From the NCBI GenBank assembly GCA_013365365.1, contig JABVXU010000523.1, positions 1-37,427 of the forward strand: a stretch of DNA of 37,427 nucleotides, read 5' to 3'. The DNA comes from Cruorifilaria tuberocauda. Lineage: Eukaryota > Nematoda > Chromadorea > Rhabditida > Onchocercidae. The notes under the pieces are model-generated. The model saw only the letters and a list, made by a program, of their open reading frames with translations, was not told the DNA's origin and did no database searches. Positions 24,335 to 36,700 of the stretch are shown one piece after another. The position numbers and the translations under genes are program-made. The stretch's first letter is position 1. Every line of letters starts with the position of its first letter.

Positions 24335-24680
24335 TGATTTACGAATCAATTTTCTTCTCATACATTATAACATGCAAAGGATTTTCCACATTTCATATTT
24401 ACTCAGAATATTTGATTTTTGTACAAAATCTTCGAAATCTTATTAATTCAAAATTTTAATTATTTTAAGAATATCGTTTAAATTAAGCATGAAATAGGTG
24501 TGTGTAATACATTGGAAAGGAGAAAATATGAATAGAAAAAAGAATAGAAGGATTGTGCATCGAATGAGCAGCGATACCAAATATGAATAAAACATCAATG
24601 GTTTTGCTAGATGTGATACAATCCAATACTAAATACTAAATGAATGATAATGGTTGTAGCAAAGTAATGCAAAAGATCTT

Positions 24681-24773
24681 TCAAAACAGCCATTTGAGTG
24701 CCTTCCGCACAACTGCCGGCATCAATGACCATTCAAATGAAATCGTTTTATCATCTTCTGACTTCACTGTTGC
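24681..24773 (-). other. Last exon of the vWA matrix gene
   Basis: A clean acceptor (CACAATTTTAG) is followed by 30 codons starting [18 protein letters not shown] and ending ALKWLF before TGA. It joins the EGF exon in phase 0 if that exon ends at 25409. If the EGF exon is instead read through, the protein ends at the stop at 25364-25366 with [14 protein letters not shown]. Confidence 0.65.
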
Positions 24774-27700
24774 CTAAAATTGTGTGAAATAAAACTAAAC
24801 AATATAAACAGAAAAAAGATAGTAGAACAAAATAAACTTAATAAACAATAAAAAAAATGAATAGAAATAACACATAAATAGAAAAGTAAAAGCTTATTAT
24901 TAGTGGATAATAATTTTAAAAATAAATAATAATTTTCTTTCAATCAAAAGTGATCATTCAATTAAATTTCTTCTTAAATTGAACATGAGATGATTAAACT
25001 TAATGTGGTTCCATTTTCATTTTTATTCAAAACACGGAACGTGAATGATCGATTACTATTCAAAATTTTGCAATGGAAATTAACATAAAAGTTTCTTGAA
25101 TTGCTTAATTATTATTTCGACACTCATTAGCAATTGAGAAAAGACTTAACATTATTTCCTATACATGCTAATTTTTCAGAAATCTCTTTCGATTTGTTTT
25201 AAAATACGTTTAATTGCTCGATTTTCTATCAAATTTATCCACAAAAATCTTTTCGTGTAGAAAATAGGTTTTTTATTTATTTCTTCAGTGTTAAACGATG
25301 CAAATAAGATCTTGCAATTTATATGGATCACCAACGATATGAAGAATTTTAAAGCAAAATTTGTCATTTTAAAAATTCTTCAAGATTCAAAAGTAAGCAA
25401 TCACCAACTTTATATTTAATTATTTTATCATCATCCAGTGCTTTACTTTTTCTAGCATCGGTAGCAGTTGCATTAAATCGGTTCGCGTGAAGGTATTGGC
25501 CCAATAGTGCAGCAATTCGATCGAAACTACTAGCAACATTGATACACAATTTTAGATCCATAGGGTCACGTATCATACCATGTGGACATGCGCAATAAAA
25601 GTCTCCGGGAATGTTCACGCAGCCGTGTGAACAGCCGCCATTTTGCTGTTGACATTCATTTATATCTTAAAATTAACTCTTTAAATGCTTTTGTTAATGT
25701 TATACGTCAAAACAGACATCGAAGTTTAATATCACTTTGAAAAATAACAGAAGTTGAAATCTTAGATTTTCTATCCACAAAATTGCTTGCAGCAAATGAA
25801 ATCTCGATTCTGCAAGGTAATTGAAATGAATGAATTGCAGTTAATCTAGAAATGAAGTGGTACTGAGTTGTGCCATTCTGTTTTTCATATTTCATTAAGT
25901 TTAATTCCTGCATTTTTTCAATTTAGAAAACGACAACTTGATAGCTGTTTATTATCACAAATGTGAGTCTATGCTAACTAAAATCACTTTGTTCGAGAAA
26001 ACTGGCTAACCATAACACTGTCCACGATTGAAGAAGTATCCAGCCGGACATTGTCCACCTTTTGAAGGCATACTACAAGAACATTCACCATCGGTAGCCG
26101 GTGGAAGAGTAGCTACTGGACGGAATGCATCTATCACTGTTTCGCATGTCGGCCTTATCAAAGCTTCTCCATTATTTGAACATATACATTGACATTGTGA
26201 TACTGATTTATTATCGGACAGTTTTTGATTTGGTGGCGCCGTAGTCTCTTTAATTTACCAATTAAAATTAAACTAAATGAACTGTTTTTTCGTTTTTTTA
26301 TAATTTAGGTATAAGATTGTCTTCAATAATATAGAAATAGATTCAGTAAAATTTTATAAGCTTTAAGAGTAAAATAATTCACCACTATCTAGTTGTACAG
26401 TTTCACATTCATTCGGACTAGGTGGAAAAGATTTATTAGCGAATCTTTGTACCGTTTCGACACAAATAGTATAAGTATTATCAGATGGTAAACCATCAAT
26501 TTTTCGTCCAAAACTGTCACGACAGGTTGCATTCAATTTTTGCCAATATTCTTTCGGCAATGATGAATCCGATGTATACGAAATGATATAATCCTGAAAA
26601 GTTTGTTGGACAATAAAATTTTCTTTCATTCGCAACAAAATGATGTAGAAAATTCATGTAGAAAGTTTAAAAAGACTATCAAATAAATTGAAAAAAAATA
26701 AATTCCATAAAAATATGATAACTACAGGCACTTTTCAACTCCTCATTGTAGTAAAAATACAATTATAAGACAAAAAAAATATAGAAATTACGATAGCTGC
26801 ACATCAATTACGTTGATTGTTATCAAAAAATCATAGTATTTAATGATAACTGACTGCTTTATTATTCGTACAACAAGTCCATGAAACGAGTAAAGAATTC
26901 GGACCTAACGGTGTCACTTCGACATTGGTTGCATCATTCATTGATACCTTTGCTAAAAACGATCACGTAAAAATGATCATAATATTCAATCATAATATTT
27001 GATTAGAAAAAAGAAAAAAAAGAAGTATGCAAATCTTTAGTTTAATTTAAATTTAAAAATTTTTACATTAATATGTAAATAATTTAGAAGAATGCCAAAG
27101 AATGAGCACAATTCTTGAGTATTTGAATAACTTCAATCAAATATAATATTTAATGATAACTTCTAATTTTCATTGCAATTAAATTTAATCATGTATTTAA
27201 CTCTACAAAACATGCGAATTGTGATAATAATTAAGCTTCAAATTTTAATTAATACAAGTCTTTTGAAATGGTGGGCGAGTCATGCGCGTTAATTTTGCTT
27301 TCCTCGTTACTGGTGTAGGGATATAACTGCAAAAAGCATGAGCAATCCAGCTTTGAAATAATTCATTTCCAATCGACCAATCTGGGAAATGAATCACCCT
27401 GTAAGATTCGATTTTTTCATTTGTGGAAAATTTATCATTATTAGAAGCATTTAGTGCCAAAATATCTGATTTCATCGTTCATACTTCGAATTGTTGATTC
27501 AATACATTCAATTTACACTTTAAAATTTCTAGTTTTCATTGCAATATTTTAAATCACTCCTTTTTTAAATTGCATACTGAAATATTAATTCATAAACAAG
27601 TGAAAGAGAGCGAAAACAAACTTGGTAGAACTTCCCAATGATAATTCTTTCAAAAGTTCGCTAAATGGAGCTCTTACAGAAATTGCAACAATGCCATATC

Positions 27701-30700
27701 CATAATGATTTCTGGCATATTCCGCTGATTGTATAGCATCATCGCTGGAATGAAAAGGAAATCATCGACCAATTATTCTTATATTTTTACATCATTTGAT
27801 GATGAAAGAGTTCGACTTGTAAAAATAAAATTTACAATACCTGCTAGTACCATCTGCGCTAATAATCAGAATTATCTGAATGGCACCTTCTATAACATGC
27901 TCTTTAGCTAATAATACCGCTTCTTCAATACCTTGGCCAAGTTTAGGAGAAATTTCATCATTTCTGCAAAATTTCATTTAAGCTGTTAGATAAACAGAGA
28001 AGGACATATTAATTTCGTGAAGTTCGTCAGAAATTTGCATAAAACAATAAATAGACTGTTCAAATGTTATTTCACACAGAAATACAGATTTGATTGTTTC
28101 TTTAAGATTTGGAGTTTTTCTATGATAAAATTTACTTTTTTTGTATCAGTTTGGCAAAAATTTCATCCACCATATCAACACCAAAATTTGCTGCCTTCAA
28201 ATTGATACCATCGCTATCAACGCCTACCAAATTCAGTTGCATAAGTCTGCTGCCCGGTAAAAATCGTATTTTCAAAAAGCTGGCAACGTGATTTAGTATT
28301 AAGCGGAAATCCTAAAAGTATTTGACGCGTATTGTGGTAAACAAGTAGGAAAAAAAGAAAGAGAATAAGTATAGAAAAAGAGATATGAAAAAAATTATTG
28401 GGAAAGATTTATGCAACCATAAAAGACAGAACTATTTCCAAATATTTTCAAATAGAATTGTATTACTTTCTCAGGCGATCTGGCAGTACGGTCAACGACA
28501 ATCGAAAGTTGGTACGGACGTAAGAAACCATCTTTGCAAAGTGGTATTGGAGCGAAATGTTCGACTGTTGTTTTCGAGTAGCGCATTGGTAAACGAGATA
28601 TTTTACCTTTCCTAATAGATAAAATTTTTCGAAAAAGAAAAACCATTAGAAAGACTTATTGAAGTAAAATATCAATGAATTATAAAGAATGATGAGCTTT
28701 AAGTAGGTGCAAATGAATTACCTTATTGAAATATCAACAACTGCAATATTATAATTTAATAAATTCGTTTTCACTGACAATTCGCATTCATATATAAACT
28801 CACTTGCGTTTTGTTTCAGCATAATTAACTTCACGTTTCGTTGTTCGATGTGGAGTTACTTGCGCTGGCCGAGTAGAAGCGGCTATATCAACGGTACCAC
28901 ATAGTGCTTGTCCAATTTTTAACAGTTCTAATTGGTTCAGTTTAGTTATACTTGGAATTGATATTATTCGTTGTTGCGAAAATTCATCACCAACCAAACG
29001 ATTTAGCATCACTTGCGCTCCTTGAGTTGCATTTACAATCAGTACCAAGATGCTTACATTCAGATGCTCACGAAGATCATCTGTTGCGAAAGCTATATTA
29101 CCACTGAAAAATACATGCAGTGTAGTAATAACGTATATAGCAATATGAAGAATTCTTACATTAATAGAAAAGACAATTGAAAGCGCCACGTTGGAATGAG
29201 ACGCTAATTACGTAAGTAAACATGAGAATTGAATTAATTTCATACATTAATAATTGGTTTGTTTGAAATTGTTACAATTATACAAATAACAGAAGCGACC
29301 ACGTAAACATTAATTATTTCCATGTGATGTTTTATTGCGCATAAATTTTTCTCTATTAACTGAAACACGAACCGATTAGCACCACTCGTTACTAACAGTA
29401 AAATTCTCGAAACACTAGTCCGACCATGTTGTTGGAATTGTTCTCTGGCGGCATGAAGACCTCGTAAAATAATGGGCATACCCCCGAGTTGTTCACTATT
29501 TGATATGTCGGCCAAAAGTTGCACTTTATGATCGTAAGAGCCAAGTGATACAGAAATTGATGCCTTATCACTACAAATGACAGAATGAGAAATTTCACCA
29601 CGTCCAACTGATTGATATTTTTGCAACATCGAGCCAAATTTTAAATTCCAAACTTATGCAATATACCTATATTCGACGAAACCGACACGAACAATATCTG
29701 GTGATAAATCGAATATTGTATCAATCAACATACTGATACTCTCTTTTAAGTTATAGTATTCTTCTGATTTCATTTTATCGGAGGAATCCAAGACAAATAT
29801 TACATCTGCCTTAAATGATATTTTTAAGATGAAATATGAAACAAACGAGGATGGACTGCAGCAGTCTACTGATAAGATATTTTGCCTTGCAAAGTAAAAT
29901 AAACGTGAAATTTTAAAAAATTTTCACCGGAAAATCAATTCGGTTGCAAGTGCGCGCAGGAGTTGCAATTCGTATTTCAGTTTGTCTTGTTGGCAAAGTA
30001 TCGTCTCTATTTGTTTTGTCTTCTTTTTGTGGCAATAACTGAAAGAGTAATTGATAATAGATATTTATCTAATAACATTCAAATATTGAAAAATTTAACT
30101 TCATTGAAATTTTTGAAACACGCGAAAAAACAATTTGCATTATATAATTGCTTGTAATCATAAATCAAAAGCATCAAAAGCAGTAGAAGCATTTTCGAAG
30201 AAATATAACGGTATATCATTGCAACATGGTTGATCAAAAAATGTGGAATTTGAAGGTTTGATATTCTCTGAGCCAAAAAAAGCCAGACCTTGCACAACTC
30301 ATCCACGAAAGGACGCAGAATCTCTGAATCTACGCCATCCCATTCGTCGATCGTAATAATTCGGTGTGGATTCGATTCACCAACAATTGCCAGATTTTGT
30401 GTATTATCACCTTGATCTCCAATATCAACCAGGAAAATATGAGCTTTAGTATTATATCGTAGAAGACGGGCATTCTCTTCTAAGTTACCCCTTAAATTTC
30501 GAAATTGGAAAAAATAAGTTTTTTTCTACCACTGATTATAAACGTTTCACAACAGCAGTTTTATTTGTTTGATTTTTTAGATAATTGGAATAAACTTCTG
30601 GGTTTTTATTTGTCCAGGTGTAAATGAATTCCTTAATTTTTAAAAAGTAAAAAAATCATTCCAGAACTACGGGTGATAAAAATAATCTTTCAAATCAATA

Positions 30701-33700
30701 TATAACAGTGGTATTGATAAATACCTTGGCTGTCCATTTGAAAATATAATTACAATTCGAGGAATATCTTCAGATCCGAAAACAAGGAGTTCTTCAGAAG
30801 CATCAAGCAAAGCCTGACCAAGATTAGCTTTACCACGCATGCGCCTGGTCTCACTAATTCTCGAGAGGAGCTCAGTTTGACTATTGTAGTCACCCAGCGA
30901 TATCGGAATTTCGACCTAAATTGTGCCACTTGAAATTAATTCACCTTTCATTTTTATATCCTAATTATTTTTTAATAAAAATGCATAAAGAATATATAAG
31001 AGTTTCAAAATAAATTACCTTATCACCGTATTTCACTACACCAACACGAACGTAATTATGTCGTAGGTCGAAATAATTAACTAAGAAATTCTTAATGAAG
31101 TCCTTCATAATTCTATGATCAATAACTTTGATACTGCTTGATGAATCCAAAACGAGTAACATGTCAACATTTGCACTGATCACACAATATGACGATGGAC
31201 TTGTCCAAATATTGATTCTGTAGCTAATAAAATTTAAATTTATTTCCAAAGTACTTGATCGATCAATTTGTTTCAATCAGTGCACATTATGATCACCAAA
31301 TTCTCACATAATACACTTTTAGTGATATGTTTCTTGCCATAAAAGATTTCTGTGAATTTTCACTCCTTTATCTTAAATAATGACCAGATTTATTAAAAGT
31401 TTCAATTTAATAAGAATTAATTATAAAGTAATGCGATTTATTTACCCTGATGGTGTTGATGAATAATATCTTGATCTTGTTTCCATGTTCCGCATCTCGC
31501 TACTATGATCTTCCTCTAAAGATAATGTTATATTCATCAACAGATTCAGATTCATCTCTACAGTTTAATCGAAAATAATGATTATCAGGATTTATTTGTA
31601 ATAAATATTTATTTTTTATGTCAGATATAAGCTGATTTCCACTATCCAATGGTATTACTTTACTATCTGAACCAATCCTCATTGATCATTCCTGTCTGTT
31701 GTCTACTGTGATCTAAATCGAAATTATGATGTCAGTGATTTACTGTAATAGTTTATCACTAAATCCCATAATCAAATCTAGCAAAATAACCTTTTTTGTT
31801 TGGTAAAACTTCGATGTCTCTTTCATTAACTGATAAAGGCGATCCAACAGTATTTAATGGTTTTCCAAAATAATCAGTTGCAATCGGTTGACCATTTAAA
31901 TCTGCAATAACTCACATCAATTATCTTTTATATTTAATACTTAGAAGTTCGAATTTCGAGAAAAAACATAGTTCGAATCTTTGTTATGATATCAGTATTG
32001 AAGTCGATTGCACTTCTGATCTATTTATTAGTTTACATGTCCAGAGTACTCATGTGAGTCATCTATATTAGATCACATAATCATTTATTACAAATCAACT
32101 GATGAACATTTTAAATCGAAATTTCAAAATTACAGATGGAAGTCAGACGTTTGTTAAAACATTAAAGGTAACAATACACCTCTTCAATCAGTGCAATAAT
32201 TTTTCATTTGCATCATGAGTAAGCCATCTATAAACATAGCCAAAAAGTTTTCAATAGACCTAATTTGTTGATAGATATGGACAGAGATTTACCACAATAC
32301 CACTTGGTCTACTTTCTGATCCTTCACTGTATTCCACGCCTTTGTCGGTAGAACTTGCTTTCTTAATATAAGCTATCAATATAACATAAGAGGAATATGC
32401 TTATCCGCACATGTGAGGAAGAAGATTATCTATTATCAAATCCAGGAACTGATAAATATTGGTTCCATATTTGGTAGTTTATGACCTTTGCTGTCAATGG
32501 ATAAAATCAGATTATATTTGGTCAAGAGTGGTTTTTCGAATAGTGAACTACTGCACTCAGACCATCTGCTAATGAAAGCTCATTGCCACCATCTTTGATT
32601 GAATACAAAGATTGCCCTACTTTATCTGTCGACATTATGCTTCCGTTCCTGATACCATACCATACAAAAGTTTGCCAAGCTTATCGGTTGGAATGGAAAA
32701 AGTATCCAAACCGACGGACTTTCCATATTCATCGGTTGAATCAGTAATTCTGGATCAAAGATAATTCCACTCCTCTCGTTTGTTGGTAATTACTCGTCTT
32801 GTGGCTGGCTTATTGCAATGTATGCTGATCTATCGCTTTTGATACTCCATAGAAATCGCCCATTTGGTTCAATTTTCGCGTCATCTTCCAATAAACAAAA
32901 TATTTCTATGCTGTTAATTAATTGTCCACTTCCAATTTTCAAAAGAAATTGACTATCCGAAATTACTGAATTAATATTTTCTATATTCATCAGCTTGGAT
33001 TAAAAATTCATCTCCTAAACATATCGCTGCGATCTGTGAAATCATCAATTGGAAGCAATTTCTTATTCAGTAGATTCTTCGTCACGTGAGTCAAGATGGT
33101 CTGAATATTCATTTCTCAATGATTTACTGAAGAATGAAATGTGTTTTTTTTCTTTGCTAAATACAAAAATTCCACTTCCATCTGTTGGGAGTTATCGGTG
33201 TCAGCAAATTGCCTGTCATTACTCACTGATGCTAATTTGCCATCAAATAATACATAGACAATTATCAATCACCCATCATTATTACTCGTCATTTCTTTCG
33301 CACTTTGCTGACAGCAGCATTTTATCTGGTTCATAAGTCGGATTCTTCACATGGTTGTCTTCTTAGAGGAACGAGTTGATCATTCAGTTTCATGTCCGAA
33401 ACAATTCTTCCATCTTATCCAACACTTGAGTAGAATATCTGGTATAATTTTTGTCGTTTTTGTCATCCAGACCTAGAGGCCTCCCAATACCATCCATTAA
33501 CGATTGAATCCACTTGGATTCAATAATATTCCAAATTTATCAGCAAGTAAACAGCTTTCACTGGCCTCAAGAAATTTGTTATCTGATAAAATTCTTTTCT
33601 TCTAACTCTGTCAGTTGATAAGAATTGTCCTATTAGATCCCCCAACGAGATATAGTGGTTCGCATCTGTTGATAATGGAACATCATTAATTCAAGGTGCA

Positions 33701-36700
33701 GAATATGCATGACGACCTTAATCATCTTTTGCTAAGGATTCGCGTCCGGATTGATTGGGATGCTGTTATTGTCATAAAGAACTCTTTCGAAGGAATCAAT
33801 CGGGCAAAACTATCAATAGCTTATCTTGGTCAACAATTGAACGCATGAGGTGATCATTTTTATCTCTTGACAAATCAAAATTCATTCTATTCATCAATTC
33901 GCCTGAAAATAAAATATTATAATAAATGATTGAGGGTAAAATAAAAAATCCTCGAACTCTACCAAATTTATTATTTTCTCATGAAACATCGATCATTTTA
34001 GCTCTTTCTATCAGAAAAAATCAAGGCTGAACTTTATCAGTAAGAGATGAGATTGAAAAAGTCATTTTATAAAGATATTTGAAAACTCGGTGATTCTAAA
34101 CAAATATATCAAACGTATTTTTCATATACTTCTGATCATATCAAGAAATTATGGTTTAATAATTTAGAATCATGATTGGAGCATCTAATAATCAGTGTTT
34201 AAAACTAATACATTGGTCGCAAATACTATTTTTTAATTTGGCCAAAATATTAGAATTAATGTAATACTAATAATATTAATAATCAATTGATAAAAATAAG
34301 CTAACCACTAAGGTTCGAGTCTTCGCTATATGATTTTTCATCAATACTAGACAGATATCGCTTCATAATTTCATTCTCCAATCGATACCGATAAGTTGAC
34401 CAATGGTAGGATTGAACAGTTTCATTTTCAAATGATTAGCAATAATTTGAGTGTCTTCGCTAAAAATTAAGTTTATCTTATATTTCAGACTTCGAACAAC
34501 AGGTGATATTAGCTAATCATGGCCATTGGAAAGGATGACAATACTTAATCTTGGAATATATTTATTATAATATATTTATTATGATAGCAGCACCGAGAGT
34601 TACGGAAATATCATTTATTACTGTAATTTAAAAAATTTAAATTTAAAAAAATTAAAAAGAAGTAATTTTGCTATTTGTCAAAGAAATATGCTAAAAATTG
34701 CGAAGAAAAGACTAAAACATTGTAAGTCAGGATAAATAATAACATGAAAACAAGATAATCAGCAATTTAAATAAAAATAAACCTTAAAAAAAGTTTTAAA
34801 AATACGTACGATTAATTCTCCATTCTCGTTGTCATGCTTATCGCAGAATAATCGAAGCGCAGTTCTGAATGCATATTATCACTAGATGATGCACTGCCGA
34901 TAAGTGATAAATTGAGAACGGATTCTTTTATATCGTCGTAGCTCTGATAATTTCCAACATCCAGCTCAATATCTACTGTACTTCCATAAGAAATCATAAC
35001 AACTTTAGCAGTGCCCAATTAATATTATTCAGCAACGAAAGTTCAATTTTAAAAGAGTCGTTCTGCAGCATTTAGCGATTTCATTATAAAAATGATAATC
35101 GCAGATTTGTCAACTTTATCGCATGTTGAAACTTCTGCCAAAAATTCTGATTCTCGTAAAATAGTTTCACGGGATACAATCAAACATGTATTGTTTACGA
35201 TGATCAATCGACATCAACAAACATTCTGACCACTGGGTCTTCTTGAAGTATCTGTGGATATCTGTATATATTGTTGGTAGGTAAGAATCTTCCGAACAAA
35301 ACCACAGTTTTTATCTCGCTAGTATGCGATCTGGTTCTACTTTGGCGTCAGCTGTTTTACCATCATGGTCTACTTTGATTGAATTACTTTTGTTGACAAG
35401 GCTTCCAATTTCATTAATACATATGGCTTACTAAATGAGCCCTCGAAACGGTCTCGGTTATATTCATTTGATGGTATCACTTCACCATGTAAAATGGCTT
35501 TCCGTGAAAGCTGGTATCAGTCTCTGATATTAATGAAACATGCGGTGTTAATGATAAATTATTTTGGTGGTTGGTAGCAACTTACTATTTCCTCCTACTA
35601 CTGGATAAACTAATCTCATATTTGAATTAATATGTATAAACTTACCACTTTGACTATGTTCTGGATAAATGAATCCTCCTGCGTCATTGGTAGGCAGCGG
35701 TTTCTCACCGGACCCTACAGATTTTTCGCTATCATTATATTCAATCCCCGGTCCAACACTGTTTACGTAAATGTTCGAAGCATCCTTTGGCAATAAGATA
35801 TTATCTGGACCGATAACAGGCAGATGAGCGGAATCGGTTGCATCTGTCATTTTTTCTGTCCTTTTTGCCATAATAATGTTGTCATACCGCTGAAGTGGAT
35901 AGGGGTCATTGTGCCGCCCAGTCAAATTCAGGGAAAGTGGTTGCCTACTCATGCCTACAGATACACCTTCTTGATCGGTTGGTAATAGTGAACTAGACCT
36001 CTCAAATCTTTCAGGATTTGACCTTGAAAATACTTCTTTTGTTGGGATGAAGATTCTCCCAAGTAAGCACTCCTCTTCAATTATTTTAGCAATAGAATCA
36101 GCACGAAGTTCCTCCCAAGAATCTATCAAGATGTATGATTTAGTCCAATCTCTAATTTCTTCTTCAAATTTTCTATTGCCAATAACAAGCATTGGGATAA
36201 TATTGTCTTTAGATCGATCCTCGGGATATCTAAAATATTGAAAAAATATATACACAATTCTGATTTAGTAAAACATTTTTAATACCTCTAGTTAAGAACA
36301 GCCCCAAAGAAATGCTATTAAAAAAATAGAAACGATGAAATGAAGTGAAGCTTACATATCTTGTCCATCAGTTATCACTATAATCAATTTGCCAGCATTT
36401 TCACGACCAAATGACACGAATTGTTGTTTGGCAGCATTAATTCCGATAATCAGTCTGGGATGCTCTTTGATATCAATTTTAACTTGACTTAGCTCTTCCA
36501 AGAGCTCCGTTTTTTCGTTGTAGCCACCCAAAGTAATTGGTACTTCAGCAGTTCCACTATATTTAACCAGCGCAAATTGTGTTACATCCGGTGCAAGATC
36601 GAAATGTTCATCCACAAAATTCCTAATCACCTTCTTTATATGCTCGAAATCGTCGTGATGCAGAATTTCTACGTTAACTACCACAGCAATATCCATAATA

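Larger units (their letters stand above)
22958..24680. other. Intergenic interval between TAF1 and the vWA matrix gene
   Basis: About 1.7 kb holding the TAF1 promoter side (near 22960-23100) and the 3' UTR of the minus-strand vWA gene. Tandem minus-strand AATAAA signals (TTTATT on the plus strand at 24026-24035) lie about 650 bases past that gene's stop. A CATA/TACA simple repeat sits at about 24308-24334. An isolated exon-like stretch at 23261-23367 is listed separately. No other coding signal is convincing. Confidence 0.45.

Noticed and set aside
32305..32363. Repeat fragment ([15 protein letters not shown]) as a functional exon between exons 35646 and 31901
   Set aside because: It has weak splice-like ends, but in the phase required by its neighbours it reaches a stop; kept as a decayed repeat.
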